A model generated the notes under the pieces. It worked only from the letters and a program-made list of their open reading frames with translations, was not told the DNA's origin and searched no databases. A stretch of 64,000 nt of DNA. Origin: Telopea speciosissima. Taxonomy: Eukaryota > Streptophyta > Magnoliopsida > Proteales > Proteaceae. The stretch is taken from contig NC_057916.1 in assembly GCF_018873765.1 (NCBI RefSeq), positions 32,215,501 through 32,279,500 of the forward strand. Reading direction: 5' to 3'. Both the position numbers and the translations under genes were made by a program. This document shows positions 35,746-47,465 of the stretch, piece after piece (the first letter of the stretch is position 1; each line of letters opens with the position of its first letter).

Positions 35746-36399
35746 CTTATTCTTGATTTTTATTTTTATTTTTGCAAGTTTCAGGCTAAAGATTCTCTTT
35801 CAGTGCATGGATAGATTTTCAAATACAAACTTGTTTCAAGAAGAAGCAACAAGGGGAATCAACTTTTTGGGGTTTGTAGGGGCTAGGGAGGTTTTTTTAT
35901 TTTTTCTTTTAAAATAGTTTATAAACTAGAAGGATCTCAATGAGAAAGCAAAAGAAGGTCTACTATTTTATATGCCTATATTTGTCAAGCCCAACAAAAA
36001 GGGGTGAGGGGGAACCTCAACAAAAGAAGGGGATCACATCCACAAAGCTATTATATTTACTGAGTTCATTTATATTGGTTTCAACATAAATTGAATGAAT
36101 TCTTTTGCCCTTTGGATTTTCATGATTGAAATAATTGAACCTTATCAAGAAGTTCTTTTCACCAAAGAAGATAAATTTTCTTTTAACCCTTCGTACTCAT
36201 TAAGAGTTTAAGAGTGTATTATCATTTATAAACTCTTGACTAAATTTAGTTATAGATTTGTTATGTGTGTCATCATTTATACACTCTAAGCTATACTTGT
36301 AGAAAGTTGTAAGAAGATTCAAAATATTACTTTTGTTTGAAGGCTCTCCTTTTCAGACTTGAAATATGAAATAGCATTCTGTGAATTTATACATTGATA

Positions 36400-37500
36400 T
36401 ACATAAAAACAGCTCACCTATAGTGACAGAAGACTAAGTCAAAGCAGATGACTATGTTAAAGATTCTCTGATCGACTCTTTGGGACTCAAACTCTTCACC
36501 GCCACAAAGAGATTAGGGACTCTCCATATGAATAACTTTCTCTATTGGGATTATGCTTTTCCTGCCCCTTTCGTCCTATAGCTAGGTAGGGCATAAAGTA
36601 AAACAATTAGTAAATCTCTTAAGCTCTTGCTCTTTCAATTTCACAATTCATAGTATTGTTGCTTGGAGTTTTTAGTTAAGCATCGAAGAGTCCCCCCAGA
36701 GTCCGCTCTGACCCTCTCTTGCTTAGTTCTTGGTTCTTGGTGCGTAGGTCTCCCCACGGCACGACGATTCAAATTTCAGTTCAAAAGGCGGTTTGAAATA
36801 GTTTACCTTGCCCTCTTTTAGCCTGTAGCAAGCAGTGTTTGATTATTGACTCTTCTGATGGAAAACACCAAGGTGGATAGGTGCTCAATTTTCGTTTATT
36901 TCTTTCACTGGTTGCTATTAGAAAGTTCTACATTTCTACACATGTATCCTATAGGTTTGATGGTGATATACCTAAAATCGACTCGCCTATATATGGCAAG
37001 AGGACATGTGGCGGAGCTATGACAAAGCATGCAAACTTCTACTATATAGATAAACAAAGATCAACATAGCAGCTCATCAGAGACGCCAGGGTGCACCTCC
37101 GATACGCAGAAAGCCTGAGTGTGCATGCCCCCTTTCTCGCAGAAAGGTTTGAACGAACCACCCACTAGCAGAGGAGCCTAGACACCCCACCACCCGTAGG
37201 CTAGAAGGCGTATACTCTCCACTCCCATGCTAAGAAGTCAAATTCATGCATCATCGCTCCTATAAATGGGAAAGATGAAACTCAAGGTGAACTCTCTAAA
37301 CAACATCTAACATTGTTCTATTAACCCATTGCTCTCTATTGTTCCGAACTCTTCACTTCTTGTCTGATTTCTGATTTAAGCATTGGAGAGTCTTCAACGG
37401 AGTTCAAGCCATCCCTCTCTTGTGCTCATTGTTTGATTTCAAGTAATGTGTAAGTCTCCTAATGACACATCATTCATTCAGATTTCAACAACAAATGGAC
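36400..37500 (+). mobile_element. Possible decayed LTR pair
   Basis: Two similar stretches, 36676-36760 and 37377-37462, share TTAAGCAT(C/T)G(A/G)AGAGTC and CCCTCTCTTG words typical of LTR downstream regions. A TATA-like box (CTATAAATGG, about 37260) precedes the second. No ends, primer site or coding were found. It lies in the block unique to copy 1. Confidence 0.35.
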
Positions 37501-37840
37501 ATAACTAAATATTAAAAAATCAACCCTAGCATGGCCTTGGGCTTTATTAAGGATATCCATATATATTTGGGAAAATTTTGAATTTAAAGGCATATATAGT
37601 TAATAGGTGAAAGCAATTTCAAATGCTTATTTTAAGTTACTTTGTTATCGATCAATTGGTTGGGATCTAATCAAGCAATTAGTTCCTCTAGGTGATAGTA
37701 TAAGATTTAAAGCTTCACCCACTGCACAGTCTGATCGTTTTTCTTCATTGATTGTGAAAGAGATGAGAATTATAGAAGCAAAGGGCTCAAGTTTCAATCT
37801 TAAGCCAAAATTTAACATTGGTCAATAAAATCTTCATGTT

Positions 37841-37845
37841 GCGGG

Positions 37846-37888
<43 letters not shown>

Positions 37889-37913
37889 GCGTGTTCGATC
37901 CACGCTCACCGCA
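37841..37913 (+). tRNA. trnF-GAA: tRNA-Phe (GAA)
   Basis: A 73-nt cloverleaf begins GCGGGGATAGCTCAGTTGG. The anticodon GAA is at 37874-37876 within a CTGAAGA loop, and a T-loop TTCGATC precedes the closing stem. The acceptor stem has one non-pair (G5 with A68), which I recall from plant nuclear tRNA-Phe, so it does not suggest decay. A and B boxes are intact. CCA is not encoded and there is no intron. T runs at 37915-37918 and 37921-37927 can end Pol III transcription. It looks functional and nuclear rather than organellar. Confidence 0.95.
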
Positions 37914-37920
37914 ATTTTAA

Positions 37921-37927
37921 TTTTTTT
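37921..37927 (+). terminator. Pol III terminator (T7) after tRNA-Phe
   Basis: Seven T residues 8 bp after the tRNA end, preceded by a weaker T4 at 37915-37918. Confidence 0.75.
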
Positions 37928-38149
37928 ATAATTGAAAAAAAAACACACAAAAAGCCAAAAAATTTTGACCGTTCTTCAGAACTCGAGGGTGGAAGGAATT
38001 TTAATGCATAGTTGGAAAACTGGTTTTCAATGGGAAGTCATCCGAGTTGAGTCAAAATTTGGTCGTTTTCAGTGTTGGAATGGTGAATCTGAAACCAAAT
38101 CAATAAGAAAAGTTCGGTTTTGATTTTTTTTTTTTTTTTTTTTGGTAAC

Positions 38150-38488
38150 AATTTGTTATTGGGGTTGACTTTGGTTTCGGTTCGATTTGAGTTCAATTTA
38201 ATATTTATACAAATAATATGAAAAATCTGATTTTACAATGGATTTCGAGTTGTTATCGTTTCTTATCGGAGTAGATCGGTTTGGTTTCGATTTTGGTCTG
38301 GGTTTTCGAGTCGATTTCAGGTTGGTTTTGGGTTCTTTTGGTTTCTGGTGTGGTTTGGTTCAGTTTCAAGGTTGTAATACCCCAATTCGATACCTGTCCA
38401 ATAAGATATCTGTGCAGTTTGGTCCAGGACATTTCAATTCGATTCAGGACAATTTACACGGTTCGGTCTCAATTTAACACCCCTACGT
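38150..38488. mobile_element. hAT-like remnant, right end only
   Basis: It ends with TTTAACACCCCTA, matching hAT termini elsewhere in the window, after a subterminal region rich in GGTTCGGTTT-like repeats. No left end or target duplication was found. Confidence 0.45.
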
Positions 38489-41014
38489 CCAAAGTCAAAT
38501 AATGCTCGGTATTTTTACCCGAGTCATGACAAACTTGGCAAGTTTAATAGTTTTAAAAAAAAAACCATAAAGTCTGTTCACTTAGAAACTGTGTTGAGTA
38601 AAATCGTAAATTCGTATTCTAAAACTGTAAGAAAACCCCAACTCCTCGATTCCCTTATTTTGTTGAATGGTATAAACTCAAAATGCTTTGACATGTGATT
38701 CCTTGATTTTTTTTTTTCTTTCCTGGTCGTCCCATATTTTTTCTGTATTTTTTTATTTATTGTTTTTACTAATTTATACATATTTATTGTATTAAAAATA
38801 TGTAAATAAATGTGACTTTGTCTTGACTGGGTTTGACAAGATCGGGTCACCAAGATTTTCTAAAAGATGAGTCAAGTCAAAAACCTGATTTTCCAACTAT
38901 ATTTTAATGATGAAACTCATTGGCAATGGAGGCAATCATTTGGTCACATCACTTTGGATCCTTGATGGAGACCGACATAACCCTCATTCTGAATTATTCT
39001 CTTGGCCTTTTCAAAATGCCTATAAATGAACTCGAATCTTCATTTTTTGGCTATTTTTTTTTCTTTAATCAATAAAATAACAAATCAATGAAACTTATCT
39101 CTTGTAGCAAGATCTATAAATGTTTTAGACAGAAGTTTTCTGCCACCCATAGAGGAAGAGGATTCACCCACCATCCTAAGGTCTTAATTTTTCCCTTATA
39201 GTACGAGGTAAAAAATACAATTTCCACTGTTCCCAATACCCATCCCAAGGTGCTGACACCCATCGACGGAGGAATTTCCTATGCCAATGGATGAAGGGAA
39301 ACTTGGTTCAATGCTATGAATTAAAAACCTCAAAAAATAAAAAAAAAAATCATAGATTTTAGGAAATTTTTGCTTCTTTCCGATTCCAATTATTAGGGTT
39401 TTGTCTAATTCTAGGTTTTTAAACCTTAGTTGTAAAATCTACATCCACAAAACCAGGCATGAAACACATTTGATCTGAATTGAACTCATGTAATACAATG
39501 GATGCATTTCATCTAATCGAATCTGGATTAGCTCCTTCTGTTTCTCTCTCAATTTTATTTTTATTTTCTCTGTTGATTTGGTGGGTAGGGGTGAGGTGGA
39601 AGGGTGGTTATGACTTATATGGCAAAAAGACTCTATTCGTCTGTATAGGCTTGATTCATTCCTTGATCTGCTGTGAAGGAAAACAGGCTTGATTCATTCC
39701 TCCCTGTCTATTGTGAAGAAAAAATAACAGTTTCTATTCATTCTAAGACCAAAAAAAGACTAATGGCCATATCCATGTCCACCCATCATATTACTAACAC
39801 AACCAAGGGCAATCTTTTTTTTTTTTTTGTATTGAAAAGAAAAATATATCAAGCTCAAAAAGCGTTTTATACATAAAGATGGCTGTTTTCCCATCTTGGA
39901 TGGCCAGATTAGAAACCACAGCCAAGGGCAACCTTGAAAAACCCTAGAGTTACTCCAATAATATATTTTAGTGCAAGTAAGCAGTCAATGGTATAGAGGT
40001 CCCACCCTACATTGGGTTCCATATGACCCCAATGTAGGGAGTTTGAACGCCATACCAATGGTAGTGTGAAGAGCAGTATCATATATCCACATAGAGTTCA
40101 CATGGTCCGAGTAGAAAAAGGAAAATAATAAATAACTTCATGTGAGGGAAATAGTATCCTTGCGTCATTATTCCCCCCCCCCTCTCCCCCGTTTGGTATT
40201 TTTATTGAGAGAATGGATTTATTGTTAGGCTGCTTGGACCCTGTACTTACACAGGGTCCAATGGGAGCGCACACAAGCATCTAAAGGGAGGGGCAAGGTG
40301 GTCATTTCATTGCCCCATGTAAGAGGGCGCGCAATAATTCTTTTTCCCTTTTATTTAAATTAAGGTTTATTTTAAGGGATAAAGAATCGTCACCCGATCG
40401 CAGCATATATGTTGCCCTTATGCCCTAATACGCGGATACACAAAATAACCGTCGCACCCTTGATCATTTTTAGGGTTTGAAAGTATGGCACGACCGGGTG
40501 TCAGTTGTTTCACCCTTTTATTAATTTATTTGTTTTGCTGGTTGTGTCTTTTTGTTTGCATTATCAAATAGCGAAATTGATGCCTTTTTTTTTTTTTTTT
40601 GTTTCATGTTAAACAAAACAAACAAATTCCAAGAAGTCAAATTTGTTTCCATTAACTGGTGAGGATGGTGTGACCACTCATCTCACCATAACCAAGTAAT
40701 TAGTGAAGTAACCAACACCAGCTTATCTTGTACGAATAGAAAGAAATGGACACACACTACACATTCGTTTTTGACTTTGTTACACACCACACCACAACTA
40801 AAGTTACACATATTCCTTCTCTATAATCTACATTACAAATAGTTTACTTTATTTAAGTATCACAGTCAACAAGAAGTAAAAGTGTTTTTGGCTGCTTCAT
40901 TAGTAAAAATTAGTTTTCTATTCTTTTGATACTTCTTCCTACTCTCACTTTCTTGTTGGATTTATGAATTAAGTTTTCAATTATTCCAATATTATAAAAA
41001 AATATTATTTCCCC

Positions 41015-41121
41015 TGCGTCCCGACACAGAGGTGCATGAAATGACTGCTACGGTCCCTTGGTACCCAAGAAATGATTAGGGGTGCAACGGTTATTTCATG
41101 CACCTTTGTGTCAGGGCGCAA
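41015..41121. mobile_element. Short foldback MITE
   Basis: Arms with GACACAGAGGTGCATGAAAT and its near complement enclose about 45 bp. A second foldback (40385-40510, arms with CACCCGATCG and CGACCGGGTG) lies nearby. The duplication partner region has its own foldback at 46613-46770. Confidence 0.6.
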
Positions 41122-41580
41122 GGACAACGTGTTTGGCGTGATCGGGTGTTGTTCTTTCTCCTTTTTCTAATATATGTGATTATTTTTTTTTTATAAAAAT
41201 TAATATGTTTGAGGACTCTATAAGCCATTAATAATTCATGACAAAAATTTTCCTCTATCACTGATGAAAGTTCAGCCACCATCCTAGAGTTTACAAATCT
41301 CTATAAAATTTTAATATATTTTCCAAAATACCTTTTCAATACTGCTCCACACATTTGAACCCACCTCAATGATCTCATCATTCATATCCATATGGCCACT
41401 AGTAATGCTGTCAACATTTGATTGATAATTTTTCCAAAACACACGACAAAAACAAAGATGGAATCTTGACTAATGTTGCCCTATTTGGCTTTGGTGAAAA
41501 TTAATTTAGAATGAGCAAGCATCAATACCAAATTAGTAATCGCATTTGTCAATTTCTTCCCTACAAAAAATGTATGCAGT

Positions 41581-41915
41581 GACTCCTAGGATTGGGATCC
41601 TCTCCACTGAGTGAAGAGCCCAATGGGGCATCCGACAGCAGGCTGTGTCGTACACATCCCAATGATTTTCCATTGGGTGGAGAGTCCAATGAGGCATTCG
41701 ATAGTTGTGCTGGATTGTACACATTTCGACGGCCGTTGGATGCCTCATTGGATATTCATTAGGTGAGATTCTCATTGGACAGTATCCAAATTAATCATGA
41801 GTCCTATGTTGTCGAGATGTGTACGGTACAGTCCAGCCGAGCCGTTGGATGCCTCATTGGGCACTCATTGGACGAGATGCACATTAGAGAGGATCCAAAT
41901 CATGAGTCCTATGTG
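41581..41915. mobile_element. Foldback MITE with internally duplicated arm
   Basis: Outer arms carry GGATCCTCTCC and GAGAGGATCC. Inner arms carry GTACACAT and GCCGTTGGATGCCTCATTGG, the latter twice in direct order (about 41731 and 41840). The flanks GACTCCTAG and GAGTCCTAT may be a decayed 9-bp duplication. A related inverted repeat is at 63485-63632. Confidence 0.6.
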
Positions 41916-42804
41916 ACAAGAGAATTTCAAGAATCTCATTTAGATTTCTTCCACTATGCAAAAGAAACTTCTATATTTTTGGTAAATATGCAAAAAAAAC
42001 TTGTGTACTACTTAGGAAGGGATTCTTGCACTATCCACTATCATTATGGTATGTGGACAAGTGATGTACGTACTTATTCCAAACGTTAAATAGAGAAGGC
42101 ACAATTTAGTTTTTTTGTCAACTTTCATAGTCAAATTCAAGCAAACATCTTCCCATGTATTTTCATATATGTCCATATTACTATTATGAACTTTTTCATT
42201 AATTAAATATTCTAAAGCTTTATTGTGTCACTTGACCAATTCCGTTTAAATTCAAATTCGATATCTAAACAGGAAGAGACACTAGCTAGGTTTGTGTTAA
42301 ATTCGATATTTAGCACAAAGATAACTTCTGAGTAATGTCGGCTTGTTAAAGGTAGGGAGAATATAATTACCTAGATTTACTTTTATTTGCTTATAACCAT
42401 CACATTATAACTAGTCTTGTTTTCACTTTTCCAGTTAATCTAGATACAATTTTCAAATATTAATTGAATCTTCCGTTGTTTAAATCATGAATCTCCGTCA
42501 CTTGCAGTGATTTATCATTAATGAATGAAAATAAAGAACTGTAGTATATTATAGGTTACCTACCCCATAATAGACTGGGCACTTCATTAATATAGGTTCT
42601 TCTTTGCCTTAAAAGTAGAAGAAGGGGAACAAAAAAAGGGCATTAATGTTGAAACCTTACATTGTGTATTTTGTTTGGGAATTAAGCAAAACAAAAGCTA
42701 AACGAACTTCACTGAAAAAGAATGAGAAACAAAGTGTCTTGAGTTTGGAGCCATGGTACCCTTTAGGTCTTGTTGCCTTTCCCTCTCCCATCCAAAGGCT
42801 TAGG

Positions 42805-43063
42805 CATGGTTCTAACTTCTAAGTATTGATATTGTATCACCCGTATATGTATTGGTTTTGTTAGTCATTGATAGCGATACTGTGCTGATATCGTATCAAT
42901 AGCACAGTACGAACAAGGGGTAAAATGGTCAGAAAACTCTTTTTTAAAGAAAATTTAAAGATAATTTTGTCTGATACTGTCGATCTAGGCAGATACCATA
43001 TCTATATCATATCAGTTTTACGTGTTATCGATACCCATTCCGATACCGTACACTAAAACCATG
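42805..43063. mobile_element. hAT MITE, 259 bp, with exact 8-bp target duplication
   Basis: Ends are CATGGTTCTA and AAAACCATG. GGCTTAGG flanks it exactly (42797-42804, 43064-43071). The matching point of copy 1 (about 34030-34052) has no insert. The interior is rich in CGATAC/GTATCG words. Confidence 0.9.
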
Positions 43064-43739
43064 GGCTTAGGCCATTGGATCTCAAGCCACAATGACCCTG
43101 TTTTCTCCACTGTTGATCACTACTTCAGATAATAGCTACTCAAATGGGTGGCTCTCTCTCTCTCTCTCTCCAGATTTTCAGGTGAGGTTAGAGACTTACT
43201 TGTCGGTGGCATGAGAAGATTTGGGTTTGCTTGCAAGACATGATTCTCACAAGCATAAAGTAGGGGAAGAGTTAGTGAAGTGATAGCTGGACATTTCCTT
43301 GGAGTTGAGTTTCTTACATTCTTACTTTCTTCCCATCAACCCTTTGTCATGTGGCAAAAAGAGTCATCTTTTTCAAAAGCAAAGACATTTCTTAAGAGAA
43401 GGAAAAAAGAGTAAGCGAATAGCTGTCTCTAAAGCCTAACCTAAACCTTATATGGTAGGAAGAAAAACCATCCAAAAGTAACCATTTGGATAGCTTGACT
43501 TCTGTAAATTTGTTATGATTTATTAGCACTTCCCATGTCCTACCCTTGAACAACCTTTTTTTGCTAGTTTCAGGCTAAAGATCCTCTCTCAGTGCATAGA
43601 GAGATTTTCAAATACAATCTTGTTTCAAGAACTAGCAACAAGGGGAATCAATTTTTTGGGGTTTGTAGGGGCCAGGGAAGGTGGGGTGTTTTTTTGTTTT
43701 TTTTGAATAGTTTGTAGACAAGAAGGATCTCAATGAGAA

Positions 43740-43994
43740 CATGGTTTTAGTGCATGGTATCGGAATGGGTATCAGCAACATGCAAAACCGATACAATACT
43801 GATACACTATCGACCTGAATCGATTATATCGGACAAAATTACCCTTGAATTTTTTTGAGTTTTGTGACCATTTTACCCCTTATCCATATCATGCTAGCGA
43901 TATGATATCGGCACAATATCAATATCGGTGACTAGCAAAACCAATACATATCGCCCAATATATGGGCGATACATTGCCAATACTTAGAACCATG
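43740..43994. mobile_element. hAT MITE, 255 bp, same family, opposite orientation
   Basis: Ends are CATGGTTTTAG and CTTAGAACCATG; flanks are AATGAGAA and AATGTGAA (7 of 8). The interior is related to 42805-43063 read on the other strand. Copy 1 is uninterrupted at this site (about 35938-35946). Confidence 0.88.
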
Positions 43995-44169
43995 AATGTG
44001 AAAACAAAAGTGTCAAGCCCAACAAAAAGGATGATGGGAAACCTCAACAAAAGAAGGGAATCACATCCACAAAACAATTTTATATGCTGATTTAATTTTC
44101 ACTGGTTTCAATATAAATTGGATGGATTCTTTTTGCCCTTTGGATTTTTTAAGATTGAAATATTTGAAC

Positions 44170-44905
44170 TTTAGTAAGAATTTCTTTTCATCAAACCCCA
44201 TTAAAGAAGATTTCTTTCTTTTGACTCTTCTTGTAACTCTTTGAGACAGTCAAACCATGCAAATACTCATTAACTAGAGTTAGTTATAGACTTGTTATAT
44301 ATTAATGTTATATCATTTATACACTCTAAGCTACACTTAGCAAAAAGTTGTAAGAAGATTCCAGATATTACTTTTGTTTGAAGGCTCTTTTTTCACATTT
44401 GAAATTTGAAATAGCATTAGGAAGGGTGATTGTTCTCCTATTGGGAGCACAGGTTGTGCCCTGACACATGGGGTGGTCATTTCGACCATTCAGGGGGTGA
44501 GGCGGTCATTTCGTCCATCCCAAGTGTTTCGGCACAGGACACAAAGAGCACTTGACCATAAATGATATAACACTCATAATAAGTTTAGGGGAAAGCTTTT
44601 ATACACCGCTGTGTAAGCTGTGTATGAGAGAGAGTTTCTCACAAAAAATAGGAAAAATCATAAATCCCCACCCATTAATTAATGCCTTGAAACTCCCACC
44701 CTCTCACATACACGGCTTACATGACTGTGTATGAAAACTTTCCCCATAAGTTTATAAATAAGTCTAGAGTTTATAAATGATAATATACTCTTAACATGTA
44801 ATTGCATGCTTTGACTGTCTCAAAGAGTTACAAGAAGGACCAAAAGAAAGATATCTTCCTTGATATGGTTTGGATGTTTGATGAAAAAAAAATTTTAATA
44901 GAAAA
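44170..44905. repeat. Large inverted duplication
   Basis: Left arm about 44170-44335 and right arm about 44757-44905 are inverted copies, for example CTTGTAACTCTTTGAGACAG on the left and its complement near 44815-44834. The spacer of about 420 bp includes the MITE at 44588. Confidence 0.75.
44588..44745. mobile_element. Foldback MITE, 158 bp, exact 9-bp target duplication
   Basis: Arms begin GGGGAAAGCTTTTATACAC and end GTGTATGAAAACTTTCCCC. ATAAGTTTA flanks it exactly (44579-44587, 44746-44754), as expected for Mutator-like elements. Confidence 0.88.
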
Positions 44906-45162
44906 TGCTACTTGGTCGTATGTGGTGTGCGATCCCTACACCCAAACACAAGATTGTGCAAAATGATCACTACACCCATAGAGAGTTCCGAGTAACAAGA
45001 TTACAGCGGAACAGGACCTAGTAGGGTAGAAAACCAAAACTCGAAGGTGGGAGTTTAATGATGCAACTCATTATCGAGGAGTCAATCATAAGGTCACCTC
45101 ACTTTGAGGACAAACGTTCAATAGATAGAGTATTGCCAACTCAGAAGAGGCAGTGAAACATG

Positions 45163-45163
45163 C

Positions 45164-45210
<47 letters not shown>

Positions 45211-45211
45211 A
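45163..45211 (+). repeat. (CTAA)n then (TA)n microsatellite
   Basis: About seven CTAA units are followed by about nine TA units, inside duplication copy 2. Confidence 0.92.
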
Positions 45212-46612
45212 AGGAGCACTCGAACATTCTCATTGCCTTGTGAGACATGGTTTCAGAACTTGGATCAGGTGAATCTGCCGAACCCAATCCTGATTCTGGA
45301 TGATTCTCGCAGCCTTTTTTGAATTTTCCATGAATGCAAACAAATCAATGAAACTTATATTTTGTAGCAACATCTACAAAAGTGTCAAATATAAAACTCA
45401 AAAAACAAAAAAAAAAAAACAAAATCATTTGAGTTAGGGACAATTTTGCTTATTCTTCCCAATTCCAATTATTAGGGTTCTGTCTAATTCTAGGTTTTTT
45501 CAAACCTTGTTGTAAAATCTCCATCCACAAAACCAGACATGTAACATGTTGTATCTGAAATTGAATTCATGTAAAGATGAATACAGTGGATTCATCTCAT
45601 CTAATCAAATCTGGATTGGTATGAACAGATTTGGTTATCTAGCTCCTTTTGTTTTTCTCTCTTATCTCTCAATTTTGTTTTTTCTTTGTTGATTTGGTGT
45701 GGAGGAAAGGTGGCTATGACTTTTATGGCAAGACTCTTGTCGTCTGCATAGGCTTGATTCATTCCATGGTCTTTTGTGAAAAAACAAAAAAAAATAGAAG
45801 TCTCTATCCGTTCTACTACGACAAAAAAGATTAATGTCATGTCCATATTCACACATTATATTGCGAGGACCTAATACAACTTCAAACTTATTCTATAATT
45901 TTAGGGAGAGGGTTCCGTTCAGAGAGTTTACAAGTCATATCAATGACAGTGTAATTAAGGAGAATCTACACACCATAACAATGAAAGTATAAAATATGAT
46001 ATCATCCACATGGAATCTACACGATCAGAGCAGAAAAAAGAAATTAATAACTAACCCTATGTGAGAAAAATAATACATTTCTCCTTTTTGATATTTTTAT
46101 TAAAAAAAAACTATTTTAACAAATCAAATTTTAACTCCATTATTATAATTTATTTGCTTCTTTTCTTTTATGTGCTTTTGTTTGCATTTTCAACAAATAG
46201 CCAATTTTTCTTAATTTTTTTATGTCAAACCAAACAAATGTAGTCCAAAAAGTCAAGTTTGTTTCACATGAACAGATGAGAATGGTGTGACCACTCACAA
46301 TCACCAACACTAGCTGCTAGCTTACCGTTGAAGAACGAGAAAGTTGAGAGGACAAAAGACGAGAAAGAAACGGGCACATAAGTGTTTTTGACTTTCTTAC
46401 ATTTCTTCTCCATAATACAAATAGATTTTTAGTTTAAGTATCACAATCAATAAGAAATAAGTGAATTTTTTTTCCTGCTTCATTGCTTAAAATTAATTTT
46501 TCTATTCTTTTAATGGGAAAACTACGTCTTCCCCTCACTTTCTTGTTGGGTTTACCATTTAATCTTTTAATTATTTTAATATTATATTTTCTCTAGGAAA
46601 AATAACAGTACC

Positions 46613-46770
46613 TGGTCATGCGCAAAGCGTGGTGACTACGCCTAGACACAAAAAGCACCCTCCGTGTGCGCTTAGAAATTATTGCCTTACCCTCATGTAA
46701 AAGCGGAATTTTTAGATGCCCAAGGCACTTTTTGTGTCTAGACATGATCCTCACGCCTTGCCCACGACTA
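46613..46770. mobile_element. Foldback MITE
   Basis: Arms contain TAGACACAAAAAG and its complement, with CGTG/CACG words outside. It occupies about the same place in copy 2 that 41015-41121 occupies in copy 1, but the two differ in sequence. Confidence 0.6.
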
Positions 46771-47280
46771 GGTAGCATTCTATCTTGAAAGCATTCCATC
46801 TTGCTGTCATCATCTGGTTGACAATTTGTCCAAAACACACGATAAAAACAAAAATGGAATCTTGACTAAAGTTGCCCTCTTTGGCTTTAGTGGAAATTAA
46901 TTAAGACTCACCCAAAATTTAAACGATTTAGAGAATTAAATGTAACAGTTGCATGTGAAAATTTTCATCCGTTAGTACTTGCCTCACAAGGTAAATGGGT
47001 GATCCATACGGTATAAAGCATAAATACCCATCACATTTGTAAAGTCAGTCCTATATGATAGAGAATTATAAGAATCTCATTTATGCTGCATTTGGTATGT
47101 ATTCTTGAAATATATTCTAAGTCGATTTCCCATTCTCAAATGACAAACACAGTTTGCAGCCCTATGTTTCTTCCATTATGCAAAAAACCTTCTGTGTACC
47201 ATTTAGGAAGGGATTCTTACACTACCTACTATGATTGTGGTACATGAACAAGTGACATAGGATAGAGAGGAGATAGTAGG

Positions 47281-47433
47281 AATCATCAAAAACATATAGA
47301 AATATGTAACGTCTCAACATTAATTACTTGAATTAATTAGATTGTAACTCCTTGAATTCATGAAAATTTGTGAAGAAACAACTATAAATATAGGGGGAGA
47401 GAGTAGAGCTAATAACTAATTAGTATTGAGAAT

Positions 47434-47465
<32 letters not shown>

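Larger units (their letters stand above)
33740..42090. repeat. Tandem segmental duplication, copy 1 (about 8.3 kb)
   Basis: Collinear blocks recur in copy 2: 33780-34330 with 42600-43180, 35100-35500 with 43220-43560, 35773-35960 with 43560-43740, 36050-36375 with 44080-44410, 38890-40000 with 45050-45870, 41400-41500 with 46800-46890, 41930-42080 with 47050-47270. Identity by eye is about 75-90% with many indels. Copy 1 has an extra block at 36376-38880 that holds tRNA-Phe. No protein gene is recognised in either copy. Confidence 0.85.
42560..47280. repeat. Tandem segmental duplication, copy 2 (about 4.7 kb)
   Basis: It follows copy 1 in the same orientation and keeps the same block order. 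It lacks the tRNA-Phe block, the LINE remnant at 35560 and the 34436 MITE. It has gained two hAT MITEs, a Mutator-like MITE and an inverted duplication. Confidence 0.85.

Noticed and set aside
36400-37300. Possible organelle insertion
   Set aside because: Some words looked organellar, but the two similar LTR-like stretches and TATA-like box fit a decayed LTR element better.
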